This document shows, piece by piece, positions 24,547 to 36,264 of a DNA stretch of 64,000 nucleotides; position 1 is the stretch's first letter, and the number at the start of each line of letters is the position of its first letter. The notes under the pieces were generated by a model. That model was not told where the DNA came from and searched no databases. It was given only the letters and a program-made list of their open reading frames with translations. Both the position numbers and the translations under genes were made by a program. Source of the stretch: Siphonodentalium dalli (lineage: Eukaryota; Mollusca; Scaphopoda; Gadilida; Siphonodentaliidae); contig CP136064.1 in assembly GCA_032622095.1 (NCBI GenBank), forward strand, positions 6,381,512 to 6,445,511, given 5' to 3'.

Positions 24547-27500
24547 TTCCTGGTTTGGTCTTCTGTCTATGTTTAAGACGCTCACATAGACCAAATCCAG
24601 CTGTTGCGCTTCGTCTAGGAGAAGATCTGGGCACAAGCACTTTCTACACATGGACTTTATTAGTACATTTTCCGATGTGTTATAACTTGGCCATTTCTCA
24701 ACCGATTTACAAAATTCTTGCACGAGTAGCATCAGTACATCGTATAGATACACGACAGTAAAAATGGTTGGAATCGGTGACAAAAAAATATTGACAAATT
24801 TTGCACCCCTCCCCAGTTCGACAAATTGTATTCGGACCTTGGTAAAAAAATTCTCGATTCGTAACCTTTCGTTAGTTAACACGATTAGCAGAACAGAATT
24901 CAGCTGCTTGGCTTCTTATAGGAGTAGATCTGGGCACAAACTTTTTCAAAATATTTTGATTAAGGGCCATAACTCTGGAAGGCAAGTTAGGACATAAATC
25001 TAAAAGTTTTAATGACTTGTAACTTCACAAGGTGCATATACCTACCAAATTTCAATGATTTATCTTTTATACTTTCTGAGATATAAGGGTTACAAAATAT
25101 ATTAAGAAGAAGAAGCATAAATAATGAAAAATGAAAATAAAAAATTGAATAACAATATACTTCCATATTAAAATATGGAAGTATAATAATAATGAAAAGG
25201 AAAAATAAAAACTTGAATAACAATATACTTCCATATTAAAATATGGAAGTATAATAAGGGAATCGTGCGGAATTGATTGGAATGTCGATAGTATGGTTTA
25301 TTGACATTTCTGTGTTCAGTTGGAACGTTCTGGCGTGACCCCCACCCATGCATCGAAATTTGGTGACGCGGATAGAAAAGTCGCCATATATCTGCCAATT
25401 TTCGAGATATCGAGCTAATTTTGTCATTGTGTTCGTACTTGATGCCCCTTTAAAAGTTAGCAGGTTCTGGTGAGGTATTGTGGCGACATTCTACTATGTA
25501 GACCAATATGTATGTTGTTCAGTATATACTTTTCGAATATCTCTGGCCTCCATCAACATAATGCGGCAAGTGGGTGATCGTTTAGAAGTACTCGAAATTC
25601 CCCGTCGAATGACACCAAACACGTGACGATCGGTTGAAGGAATTTAAATTTATAGTGCATTTTCTGTAAACTTGAACAAAAGGAAGGGGCCACAATTTCT
25701 ACATTTTTCAACCGATTCATAAAATTCACTCATAATGACACTCAGTACATTTTATAGATACTTCACAACCATTTTTGTTCAAATCGGAGACAAAAAAAAA
25801 TTGACAAATTTTGACCCTCCCCTAGCCCGGAAAAAATTGAGCGGACCTTTGTCACAATTTCCTGGTTTCGTCTTCTGTCTATGTTTAAGACGATCACATA
25901 GACCAAATCCAGTTGTTGCCCTTCATCTAGGAGAAGATCTGGGCACAAGCACTTTCTACACATGGACTTTATTAGTACATTTTTCGATGTGTTATAACTT
26001 GGTCATTTCTAAACCGATTTACAAAATTCTTTCACGAGTAGCATCAGTACGTCGTATAGATACCCGACAGTAAAAATGGTTGGAATCAGTGACAAGAATT
26101 TTTGTTTTAAATTTTGCACCCCTCCCCATGTCAACAAATTGTTTTCGGACCTTGGTGAAAATTTCCCCGATTCTTACCCTTTCGTTAGTTAACACGATTA
26201 CGAGAACCGAATTCAGCTGTTTGGCTTCGTATGAAAGAAGATCTGGGCACAAACTTTTTCCATTTTTTTGTTTAAGGGCCATAACTCTGGAAATAAAGTT
26301 GGAACACAAACCTAAATGTTTCGATTCCATGTAAATTGGCAAGGTGCATATACCTACCAAATTCCAATGTTCTACCTTTTAAACTGTCTGAGATATAAGA
26401 GTTACAAAATATATTAAGAATAATAATAATGAAAAGGAAAAATAAAAACTTGAATAACAATATACTTCCATATTAAAATATGGAAGTATAATAAGGGAAT
26501 CGTGCGGAATTGATTGGAATGTCGATAGTATGGTTTATTGACATTTCTGTGTTCAGTTGGAACGTTCTGGCGTGACCCCCACCCATGCATCGAAATTTGG
26601 TGACGCGGATAGAAAAGTCGCCATATATCTGCCAATTTTCGAGATATCGAGCTAATTTTTGCGTCATTGTGTTCGTACTTGATGCCCCTTTAAAAGTTAG
26701 CAGGTTCTGGTGAGGTATTGTGGCCACATTCTACTATGTAGACCAATATGTATGTTGTTCAGTATATACTTTCCGAATATCTCTGGCCTCCATCGACATA
26801 ATGCGGCAAGTGGGTGATCGTTTAGAAGTACTCGAAATTCCCCGTCGAATGACACCAAACACGTGACGATCGGTTGAAGGAATTTAAATTTATAGTGCAT
26901 TTTCTGTAAACTTGAACAAAAGGAAGGGGCCACAATTTCTACATTTTTCAACCGATTCATAAAATTCACTCATAATGACACTCAGTACATTTTATAGATA
27001 CTTCACAACCATTTTGACAAATTTTGCCCCTCCCCTAGCCCGGAAAAAATTGAGCGGACCTTTGTCACAATTTCCTGGTTTCGTCTTCTGTCTATGTTTA
27101 AGACGATCACATAGACCAAATCCAGTTGTTGCGCTTCATCTAGGAGAAGATCTGGGCACAAGCACTTTCTACACATGGACTTTATTAGTACATTTTTCGA
27201 TGTGTTATAACTTGGTCATTTCTAAACCGATTTACAAAATTCTTTCACGAGTAGCATCAGTACGTCGTATAGATACCCGACAGTAAAATGGTTGGAATCA
27301 GTGACAAGAATTGTTTTTACAAATTTTGCACCCCTCCCCAGGTCAACAAATTGTTTTCGGACCTTGGTGAAAATTTCCCCGATTCTTACCCTTTCGTTAG
27401 TTAACACGACTACGAGAACCGAATTCAGCTGTTTGGCTTCGTATAAAAGAAGATCTGGGCACAAACTGTTTCCATTTTTTTTGTTTAAGGGCCATAACTC

Positions 27501-28304
27501 TGGAAATTGTAAACTTGAAGAAAAGGAAGGGGCCACAATTTCTACATTTGTCAACCGATTCATAAAATTCACTCATAATGACACTCAGTACATCTTATAG
27601 ATACCTCACAACCATTTTGGTTCAAATCGGCGACAAGAAATAAATTTGACAAATTTTGCCCTTCCCCTAGCCCGGAAAAAATTGAGCGGACCTTTGTTAT
27701 CATTTTTTGGTTTTGTTCTTCTGTCTATGTTTAAGACGCTCACATATAGAGCAAATCCAGCTGTTGCGCTTCGTCTAGGAGAGGATCTGGACACAAGCAC
27801 TTTCTACACACGGACTTTATTAGTACATTGTTCGATGTGTTATAGCTTGGTCATTTCTCAACCGATTTACAAAATTCTTTCACGAGTAGCATCAGTACGT
27901 TGTATAGATACCCGACAGTAAAAATGTTTGGAATCGGTGACAAGAAAATAATTGACTAATTTTGCACCCCTCCCCGGGTCAACAAATTGTTTTCGGACCT
28001 TGGTGAAAATTTCCCGGATTCGTGCCCTTTCGTTAGTTAACACGATTACGGGAACCGAATTCAGCTGCTTGACTTCTTATAGGAGAGGATCTGCGTACAA
28101 ACTTTTTCCAAAATTTGTGTTTAAGGGCCATAACTCTGGTAAGCAAGTTAGGACACAAACCTAAATGTTTCATTACCATGCATCTTGGCATGGTGCATAT
28201 ACCTACCAAACTTCAATGCTTTATCTTTTAAACTTTCTGAGATATAAGGGTTTAAAAATATATTAAGAATAATAAATAATAATAGTGAAAAATAAAAAAT
28301 TGAA
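24547..28304. repeat. Satellite array 3, partly rearranged
   Basis: This array starts mid-unit and has junction inverted repeats at 25156-25185, 25224-25253 and 26461-26490. After the last junction a unit runs to about 27507 and then jumps back to the 'tgtaaacttgaa' point, repeating the second half of the unit (27508-28304). Some units have small deletions, for example near 25423 and 27015. The array ends at the CTAG of element 5. Confidence 0.85.
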
Positions 28305-28790
28305 CTAGAGGGTTAAAATTCTGGCCTGCAGAATTTTGATACTTCCATATATATTCCCCATCCCCAATTCCATCTAACCATTAACCCTCAACCCACACCT
28401 ATTTAGTCCTTACCCATAAACCACTCCATAGCCCTAATATTTCGATAAGCAAAACCTTAATCGCAGCCAATCAATAATCATAACCCTTTCCATAGCCCTA
28501 TCCACAGTACTTAACTCTAACCCAATAAAATACCATGACCATATTCCTTGCCCTCCTGCAAACCATAGCCATACCTTGGACCCTTACCATAACCCTTTCG
28601 ATAAGCCTAGTCATACATACAATCCGACCCAAAACCAATTCCTTTGAATAACACCGTCATCTTTTTAACATAAACAATATCCACAACTCTAACCTAATTT
28701 ATAAACCTAATCCTACCGATAACATTAACCCTAAACATAACCCTGATCAACACATATCCATAATCCATAACCCTATCATTAATCTTAAAG
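28305..28790 (-). mobile_element. Helitron-like element 5 end with telomere-like degenerate block
   Basis: The minus-strand 3' end has hairpin arms AAAATTCTG (28315-28323) and CAGAATTTT (28329-28337), then AACCCT, CTAG (28305-28308) and T. The next ~430 bp are a degenerate series of 'ataaccc' and 'ccctaa' words (28370-28790), as after elements 1 and 2. The 5' boundary cannot be seen because other repeats follow. Confidence 0.5.
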
Positions 28791-29344
28791 TGGATTATCT
28801 CTTTGTAAACATGTATTATATAGTTATCAGGGTATACACTGTTATATATGCGTCGAAGACTCCTGTCCGGAAATGCTTCTATCGATTAATATTGATTTTA
28901 TTTCGAATATCTTCTGGTCTAAAAAGATGTGGTTGTTTAGCTAATGAACAATAGTGGTTACTTTTACCAGTGACCAGGTCTGTTCTAAAAATAGATCAAT
29001 AACGTGTCCCAATTAAACATCTCATTTCATGACAGGTGTCTTCAATTCATATTTATTTCCATCGTGGACTTTGTAACTCGAAATCGTTATCTGGTGGAGT
29101 TACCAGTTACTCGCCGATGGCGGGTGGTTTGCTGCACATGGTTGACGAGTTTAGCAGCCATTGACTTCACTGTTAGATTAGCCGTAAGTGTGCGGATTTC
29201 CTCCACCACTAAAACTGGCAATGTCGTGATATAGCCTTAGTGGCTAAAGCGACAATAAACCCCAATTAATCAATCAATCAATTCATATTTATTATTTTAT
29301 ACCCACGAAACTATTTCAAATTTGTTATTTAAAGAGATAATACA
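28791..29344. mobile_element. TIR element, copy 2 (inverted), carrying a SINE
   Basis: It begins TGGATTATCTCTTTGTAAAC and ends AAATAAAGAGATAATACA-like sequence, matching copy 1 (11090-11623) in reverse. The interior is shortened relative to copy 1 and is interrupted by a SINE with a 16-bp target duplication. Confidence 0.6.
29058..29277 (+). mobile_element. SINE with (CAAT)n tail
   Basis: About 220 bp are flanked by perfect 16-bp direct repeats, tcaattcatatttatt, at 29042-29057 and 29278-29293. The 3' end is 'gcgacaataaaccccaatta' followed by CAAT repeats, and a short hairpin (ccttagtggctaaag) lies just upstream. This tail type is common in mollusc SINEs. A pol III box B may be present near 29075 but is weak, so the parental RNA is uncertain. 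Confidence 0.65.
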
Positions 29345-30470
29345 TCGTTAACCCTTTACATGATCCTACATATATTCATATTATTAAATTTCCTAGTGTA
29401 TACAGTCATCCGCGGGTATTTTCCTACATAATATGTGAATGCATATAATATCGGGCACTTAATCCTGAGTAACTGATTGCACATTCATTTGAAAAGTTCG
29501 AAAATTTCATCGACTTTGCGCGTGGATAGTACCCACGACATCCACTCGTCAAATGTGTTTTATCTCGATTCACGATTTCTCCATTTTGTGTGTTCCTTTG
29601 CGAGTTTGACTCGAATTAAAAGCCTCGACCAACACCGATGCGCGTTCTCCGTTAGACAGATTGCTTTTATACCACGACAGTCAGACTTCGGTGATGTATC
29701 TATGGTATACCGAGGTATCTGCTCGCGCATTTCACTCGCTCCTTCATTAGCAGGTTTGAATTTGGCGTGAAAATTGCCGATTTTCGCCTTCAGCCATATA
29801 TCGATTGTAGGATGTGTTACTCTGCATGTAGTACGTAATACGCTGTATAGCGCCACCAGGAGTAAACCCTTTGCTCTAAAACTTAAGAAATCGCACTAGA
29901 GTTGGGCGTTGAGACCCCCTATCACATCCACTCGTCAGCAAAATTGTATCTCCATGTTTCATTTTTTTGAGTATTTTTGGTGGAATTTTTTAGGAAAAAT
30001 AGGTTAGCGATAGAGCACTTAACTATACTTATTTACACTATACAGCCTCGTCACGAGTAAACCTTCGACTTTAGCGCGAACTAAGTAGACACCAATAAGT
30101 TGCCCTTGGATACTATCTATCATATCCACTACTCAAATTTTTTAAATCTCGATGTCTGATTTTTAGACAATTCCCCCACCCTTTGATTTTCGTTGGAATT
30201 TGCAAAAAGTTTGAATCCACCCGAAGCGAGCTCGCTGTTGGGCATGTCGCCTTTTTGGTAAAGCTGTCAAACATTGGGGGCGTACCTACTTGATACCGGT
30301 GTACCTGCTCCTACATTAGCCTTGCTCATTAATTAGTCTGTTGGATTTGGCGCCAAAAATAGATCATTTTCTTGTCCCTACTGTCGATCGGTAATGGTTA
30401 GGACAAAAAACTTATAAATGGTATATTCCGGTCCGAATCACTCTTCCCATGCTGAGTATGGAATAAAAAA
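29345..30470. repeat. Diverged tandem copies of a dispersed repeat
   Basis: At least three diverged copies of a block with 'catccactcgtca', 'cgaagcgagctc', 'gttgggca', 'gtataccg' and 'ttcattag...tttgaatttggcg' follow one another. Relatives occur at 10857-11089, 11624-11760 and 22690-22740. No gene is recognised. Confidence 0.5.
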
Positions 30471-30635
30471 ATTATACCGCTTTTTTTTGCTAAATCTGAC
30501 GTTTACATCCGCCATCCGTCAGCCTGGTCACACAACCCTCGGCCTGGTCTCACCACCCCGACATGGTATCACCACCCGGCATGGTCTCATCGCGTCTTCG
30601 TTAGCCAAATTATTGAATTTTCGATGGTCTGTAAC

Positions 30636-31240
30636 TTGGACATTTCTCAACCGATTTACAAAATTCTTTCAGGAGGATCATTAGTACGTCCTATAGATAC
30701 ACGACAGTAAAAATGGTTGAAATGATCGCCAAAAAAATTTGCGACAATTTTGCCCCCACCAAAACCCCAAAATAAAAGCCGTCCCCTGTTCAAATTTTTT
30801 TTTTCGTAGAAAGTTGCTAACGAATAACTGCATAGAAGATCTAAAATCTGGATACCTTGCATGCCATAGGCGGTCACAGGATTTGAAATAAATGGAGTTT
30901 TGCGAACTATGGGCGACAACTCTGTAGAGAAAGCGCGGACATACATTGCAATGCATGGACCCAATAGGGCATACTGAGTTGAACCTATTGTCAAAATTTG
31001 GAGTCTCTGCTGCTCATACTTTTAGAGATACAGCAACCCCATTTTTTCACACACAGGGGGATAACTCTGTAAATCAAGCGCGGACAATATCCTATATAGC
31101 CTATCCTGCTTGAGTTATTATAGGTCTATATACATACAATATTCCATATCCCTAACGCTTGTACTTCCTGAGAAATAAGCGTTATAAAATTGCTAAGAAT
31201 AATAAATAATATTGGAAAAAAATAAAAAATTGAATAACAA
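30636..31240. repeat. Strongly diverged satellite modules
   Basis: The 'ctcaaccgatttacaaaattc' module, the 'cgacagtaaaaatggttg' segment and three rounds of 'gataactctgtaaatcaagc...cggacaat' are recognisable but diverged from the arrays. They lead into the A-rich tail before the last junction repeats. Confidence 0.6.
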
Positions 31241-31296
31241 TATACTTCCATATTAAAATATGGAAGTATAAAAATATGAATAACAATATACTTCCA
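31241..31296. repeat. Terminal junction inverted repeat plus a half copy
   Basis: A perfect junction inverted repeat (31241-31270) is followed by 'aaaatatgaataacaa' and a half repeat, TATACTTCCA (31287-31296). There the repeat complex ends abruptly and unrelated sequence begins. Confidence 0.75.
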
Positions 31297-31369
31297 AAGA
31301 ATTGGTTTTTGCCACGGAACTTATACAAATAAATCCCTATGGTATGAAGTGTCTAATTCCGTGTCTTAA

Positions 31370-32035
31370 AGCTATCAAAAGTGGCGTCATTCAAGTCAGG
31401 GGTGCACTGAAAAGAAGAGGGGCACCAAAATTGATACACAATATTTTAGCGCCAATTTCCACCAAATGGATACACATTCTTATTCATGATATGATGAATC
31501 TAATCGTGTGATTGTTAAGGCGTCATATTGGTGCTGCTTTGGTGAGAGATGGGGGTGGGATGGGAACTCAATTTGATATCAAGTTATCGTGTGGTTTTTG
31601 TGCCTTTTGTGTGAGAGATATGCAATGGTGGCCCTAAATTTGATACGAATTTGTATACTTTTTACGAGTAAGATAATGGTGCAGGTTAGAATGTTGGTGT
31701 CGGGGAGGGGGGTATTTTTAGCGCAGATTTCGACAAAATTGATAAATTATTCTTCTCCGTGATTCGATGAATATAACCGTGTGAGTTAAAGACGTGAAAT
31801 TTGTGCCTTTGTGTGAGAGATGTGGGGTAATAACTATGATAAGAATTTGTTTAATTGCCGATTACCACCAAATTTATATGTAATCATCCCCATTATATAA
31901 TGCATGCATGAGTCTAATAGACGTGGTTTAAATACGACAAAAGTGGCGCTGTTCAAATCATACATGAGGAGAGTAGCAACAAATTCATGCACGTTCTTCG
32001 CTAATGATATGATGAATTAAATTACATTTGTGTTC
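31370..32035. repeat. Degenerate ~200-bp tandem repeat
   Basis: The motifs 'tttagcgccaatttccacca', 'atgatatgatgaatctaatc' and 'gtgtgagagatgtgg' recur about three times with heavy divergence. No gene is recognised. Confidence 0.45.
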
Positions 32036-33340
32036 TTTTGAGTCATGGATTCACTAGCATTTATAAGATTGTTCAATTCACCGATATCCAACACAGTTAT
32101 ATATAGTATTCTCCCAGGCCATCTCCATGTCGTTCTAGTGAGTTGTTTTGGCATTCCAAGTTCACAATCTCGACAAATTATGACCGAATTAAGTCACTTG
32201 AACAATTATATCTTATCAACTGTCATATTATATGGGGATGTAAATCAGGGCATTCCTATAATGATCTAGCAACACATATACATAGAAGAAAGCACGAAAG
32301 TCAATCTATTTAAGAGATGCATATATTCATTCAAACTGAGGGACTTTGAATCGTCAGACGATTGCATATTAGAATAGCTCATGTATATATTATAACACGA
32401 TTGAGTCTGTCCAATTCAATATAGTTTCTACAAAAAAGTTACAATTGCTAAGAGATATGGAAATGTAGAGCAGACCTGTTCAAAAATGGCGGTCACAGTG
32501 TGCAGTCTGAGATAAAGGAAAATGCAGTCCATGGCAAATGATTTTTCAGGATCTTCCCATGGTGACATTTGACAAGGGTATATCTGCCGGATACCGAGGA
32601 TTTCTTTCATTTGTTAAGACAGACTCATTGCCTAACATAAACAACTCACAATCTCTGTGCCGGGAACATGTAGCTGCTATACTAGCATAACATTTCTTTT
32701 AAACTGAAGGTGATTAGCCAGTATATAGAACCAGAACAGAGGAGCACCTGGACATATCTTTAATACATCTGTATCTTCGTGGAGCTATGCTAGCCGGGTG
32801 TCCTCAAGATCTTATACGAAGATGTGATAAACTAAATGTGTTAATGATGTTTCTGTTTCGTGTTATAAAGTCTAAAGTATACCTATTTGTAAATAAATAA
32901 CTACTTCTGTATTGGTGGGGCGAATTAAACGCAATAAAGAAGATGCTATCGCTCCGACCTGAAAAGGTGAGCAACTACTATAAGAATCATGTTTTGTGAT
33001 GCCATGTGGATGTACAATTTATGAGAATACGTGTAACACTTTGAGAGCGAGTGTATTCTCTATTACAACCAAATATCCACTGAGGGTTTCGCATCATTTT
33101 AACATGGGCAACGCCGGTTAACCCTTCTAGTATTCAAATATTCGCCTTTATCGAATAATGATTAGGACCTGATATTGACCTTCAAAATAGTCAATTGAAG
33201 GTTAAATCGGGTAAAACTGAGGGATTTAACCTGCTTACGTATATATATATTCCTTGTCCTTTATAAAACGGCTCTACCGATTGAGCCCAAGCTACCTATT
33301 TAAGGGTAAAAAGCCACGAGAAGTATCATCGCAACGCTTC
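32036..33340. other. No gene recognised
   Basis: Short frames only. A minus-strand stretch near 32470-32620 looks slightly protein-like but is interrupted by stops in every frame. Confidence 0.4.
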
Positions 33341-33344
33341 CGGG

Positions 33345-34262
33345 AACGATATGAGCCAGTCCAATTTCACGTGCGACCGTGTCATTGACCTTGATTTTGA
33401 CCTCGCTTGTATACGCTCATACTTCACGTGCGACCGTGTCCTTGACCTCGCTCATATACGCTCAAATAGGCATGTTTCTGGACCTCAACCCGTCCGACTC
33501 AAATTTGGTGTATGTAGGCATAATTTGATCGCGGGCACAATATGAACGGGTATAATGTCACGTGCGACCGTGTCCTTGACCTCGCTCATATACACTCATA
33601 TAGCCATGCTTCTGGACAGATATAACAGTAGTTTTTTTTCTTCTCAACGTTGACTTTTCCCAAAGAAATCCCAAAATGGTCCGGACGAAGTCGGGCAGAT
33701 CAGCTAGAACATTCCAGTGGTCATATGCCGCATTTTCTGAAAATTTTCGGACCGAGCACAGGTTGGTGACTTTTTCGGACTTTTTCAAACTCGACCAAAA
33801 CAAATTTTGCCCCAAAATGTTCCGCCCAGCTGGCCACTTGGGAATTTTGAGTCATTGGCGTAATTTTTACTTTGTCAAATTTCGAGGCATTTCGGACCTT
33901 TCGACCAAACTTTGTATTGGTCCAAATTTTTCTTATCTACAATATATTTTGAAACTTCTGTCTGTATATATGTGTGTATGTGTGTATGTGTTATATACTT
34001 GAAAACTGCTCGACCAATCCGACTCAAATTTAGTATGTAGATCTACTTTGATTCGGGGAACAACATGGTGGGTACAAGTTCACGTGCGACAGTGTCCTTG
34101 ACCTTGACTTCGCTCATATACGCTCATGTAGGCATGTTTCTGGATCTCGATCGATCCGACTCAAACTTGGTATGTAGGGCTACCTTGATCCCTGGAACAA
34201 TATGGGCGGGTCCTATTTCACATGAGACCGTGTCCTTGACCTTGACAAGGGGCTCCCAGTTG
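33345..34262. repeat. Tandem 'cacgtgcgaccgtgtccttg' repeat, interrupted
   Basis: The module 'cacgtgcgaccgtgtccttgacctcgctcatatacgctca' type sequence, followed by 'catgtttctgga...ccgactcaaatttggtatgtagg', occurs at 33365, 33422, 33555, 34080 and 34215. A different, T-rich stretch lies at 33620-33960. The style resembles other ~130-bp modules in the window. Confidence 0.6.
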
Positions 34263-34522
34263 TAATATTTTACCCAAAATTTATTATTTTATAACACGAT
34301 ATCATGGGGTGGGTTCGGCTTCTGGTGCGGACAAAATTGAACAGTTTAATTAAGCTTACCTGACTGGTATGGTTATCTAAAACCTTTCATACCATTTGTA
34401 TGTTTTATCCTACTATTTTAACATTTCCATTTGAGTATGAACTACTTGTGGAATTTAGTTCCTTATAACATTAACTTTTCAGATTTTAATAAATCTTCTG
34501 ATGAATGTTAGTGTAATACTAT

Positions 34523-34660
34523 ACAGTTGTCGCCCGTTGTCGAGGGAGACATTGAGATTTGTCACCCGCTCGAGAACGGAATGTTCGCTCCGAGGGAGAC
34601 ATTCCGTTCTCGAGCGAGTGACAAATCTCAATGTCTCCCGAGAAGAAGGGCAACAACTGT
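34523..34660. mobile_element. 138-bp foldback element
   Basis: The inner 41-nt arms (34544-34584, starting GGGAGACATTGAGATTTGTC, and its inverse) differ at one position. The outer arms (ACAGTTGT / ACAACTGT) are imperfect. The loop is about 14 nt. It could be a MITE or a processed hairpin-forming sequence. Confidence 0.6.
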
Positions 34661-35482
34661 TTTGTTATCCGATTATACCACAGAAAATATAATTGCCATC
34701 ACACGCACGATGTTGCACTGAGTCACGAGTGCTTTCTTTCCCGATTATATATATTTTCAGTAACTACTTATCGTCCCATAGGATTTCCGTTCCATAAACA
34801 ATAGTCAAGCCATTAAGCGCGTGATAATCCGCGTTTATTTACGATCATTTTGGTGGTTAAATCGTCAATATAGGTCCATGCAATGTAAACCAATAAGCCA
34901 TATAGGTATGTTCTCGTCTTCTGCAATGTGGCATATTCAATGTCGTCTTAAGTGTGCGCAATTTACTCGCTATGTTCATTTCATAACGGTCTTCCCCGAA
35001 AGCTATTAGGAAGTTGTCAACTTCATTAATGTACATTCATATGTGTCAGTGCTCATGGCGATCCTCACATAAAATACTTCTATGATCACATTGCAGACAT
35101 CGCGGAGGATACGCGTACAGTACTATTCATTCGCGACTAACGTATGCATTACGTTGTCTACCAGCAAACATATATAACCAACCAACTTCAAGGGATCCTC
35201 TCTTTCAATATTGCATCATAATGTCGACATGAACAAATTGAATCACCGAGATGTTTCGATGTAAAAAGTAAATAATAACGCTTGTCCGATAAAAGTATCA
35301 ACTTAAAAGTTCGAATATTAGTGTTCACTAAATATATGCAAATTAGCAAACACCACAACTGGTGTGTATTGCGAATCCGTGGGGTATATAAGATCTATGA
35401 TTTTTTAGTACGTATAGTGATGTGAATTAGATGAGTTACTGCAGTGTGTGTTTGGAGATATTCTTGCAATATAACATCAGGT

Positions 35483-35537
35483 GGGCGACAAAAACAATGT
35501 CTCCCGGGTCAGCGGGCGACAGTGTGATTTGTCGCCC
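35483..35537. repeat. Second, smaller foldback related to 34523-34660
   Basis: Arms GGGCGACA (35483-35490) and TGTCGCCC (35530-35537) enclose 'atgtctccc' and 'cagcgggcgacagtg'. Both words also occur in the larger foldback 0.9 kb away. Confidence 0.4.
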
Positions 35538-35975
35538 GGCACGTGACAGTACATGGGCCAATCAGAAGGGTGGAAAATAGGGAGGAGAATAACAAAAATG
35601 TTTGTCTTCCAACGCATGTGAACATATGGGGCACACGTTATATTTCAACATCTGAATCTCACATCAGGTTTTCGCAAATTGAGCTGGTTATTCAAAAAAG
35701 GGCAGTCATTGCAGATTTAATACTCTGCCTTCAAATTAATTGAATTAAGAATGTGTATGTATGTCACTGAACACTTTAATTTTTAAGCTGAGTGTATAGT
35801 TCTAACTACTTATTTTGAAGTAAATTTGACAAGTACTGACTGTTGTAGTCTTCATAGTGTATTCTAAGTCTTTATAGTCTGGTGAGCGACCCACAGTAAT
35901 TGACTGTCTTGGTATAAGCATTGCAGCGCACACGGCTAACCCGACGTTGATCAGATCTGTGGTAACATCTGGGAT

Positions 35976-36264
35976 TTAGACCAGCTTGATGCCTACAGAT
36001 ATCTAGGAATAAGTGAAAAAGATGACACTGAACACACAGAAATGAAGACAAAGATAGTACAAGAATATAAAAGAGAGAGACAAGTTTTAAAATAATATCA
36101 CGGTAAACGCTATGGCAATTCCTTACTTACAGTTTGGGGCAATCCACTGGACAACCAACGATTCGAGAAAGCTGGATCGAAACACTTGCAAATTACTAGC
36201 ATCATATGGAATGCATGACACGAAAGCTGATATGGACAGAACATATATGAAACAGATGACATAA
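35976..36264 (+). pseudogene. LINE reverse transcriptase fragment
   Basis: Translation from 35976 reads LDQLDAYRYLGISEKDDTEH and continues to a stop at 36093. A second frame then gives AMAIPYLQFGAIHW, RKLDRNTCKLL and YGMHDTKADMDRTY, ending at 36264. The YLG, AIPxLxFGxIxW, LDR.TxKLL and MHxxKADxDRxY motifs are typical of the region downstream of the catalytic core in non-LTR retrotransposon reverse transcriptases of marine invertebrates. A frameshift and a missing segment separate the two parts. The 5' half, endonuclease and 3' tail are not seen. It is a dead fragment, and the clade cannot be assigned with certainty. Confidence 0.7.

Noticed and set aside
4293-28304. A CRISPR-like or integron-like array, because constant palindromes alternate with other DNA
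   Set aside because: The sequence between palindromes is itself repeated rather than variable, the unit is over 1.2 kb, and the sequence is clearly animal DNA.
28370-28790. A true telomere or interstitial telomere array
   Set aside because: CCCTAA words are scattered and degenerate, never in perfect tandem runs.
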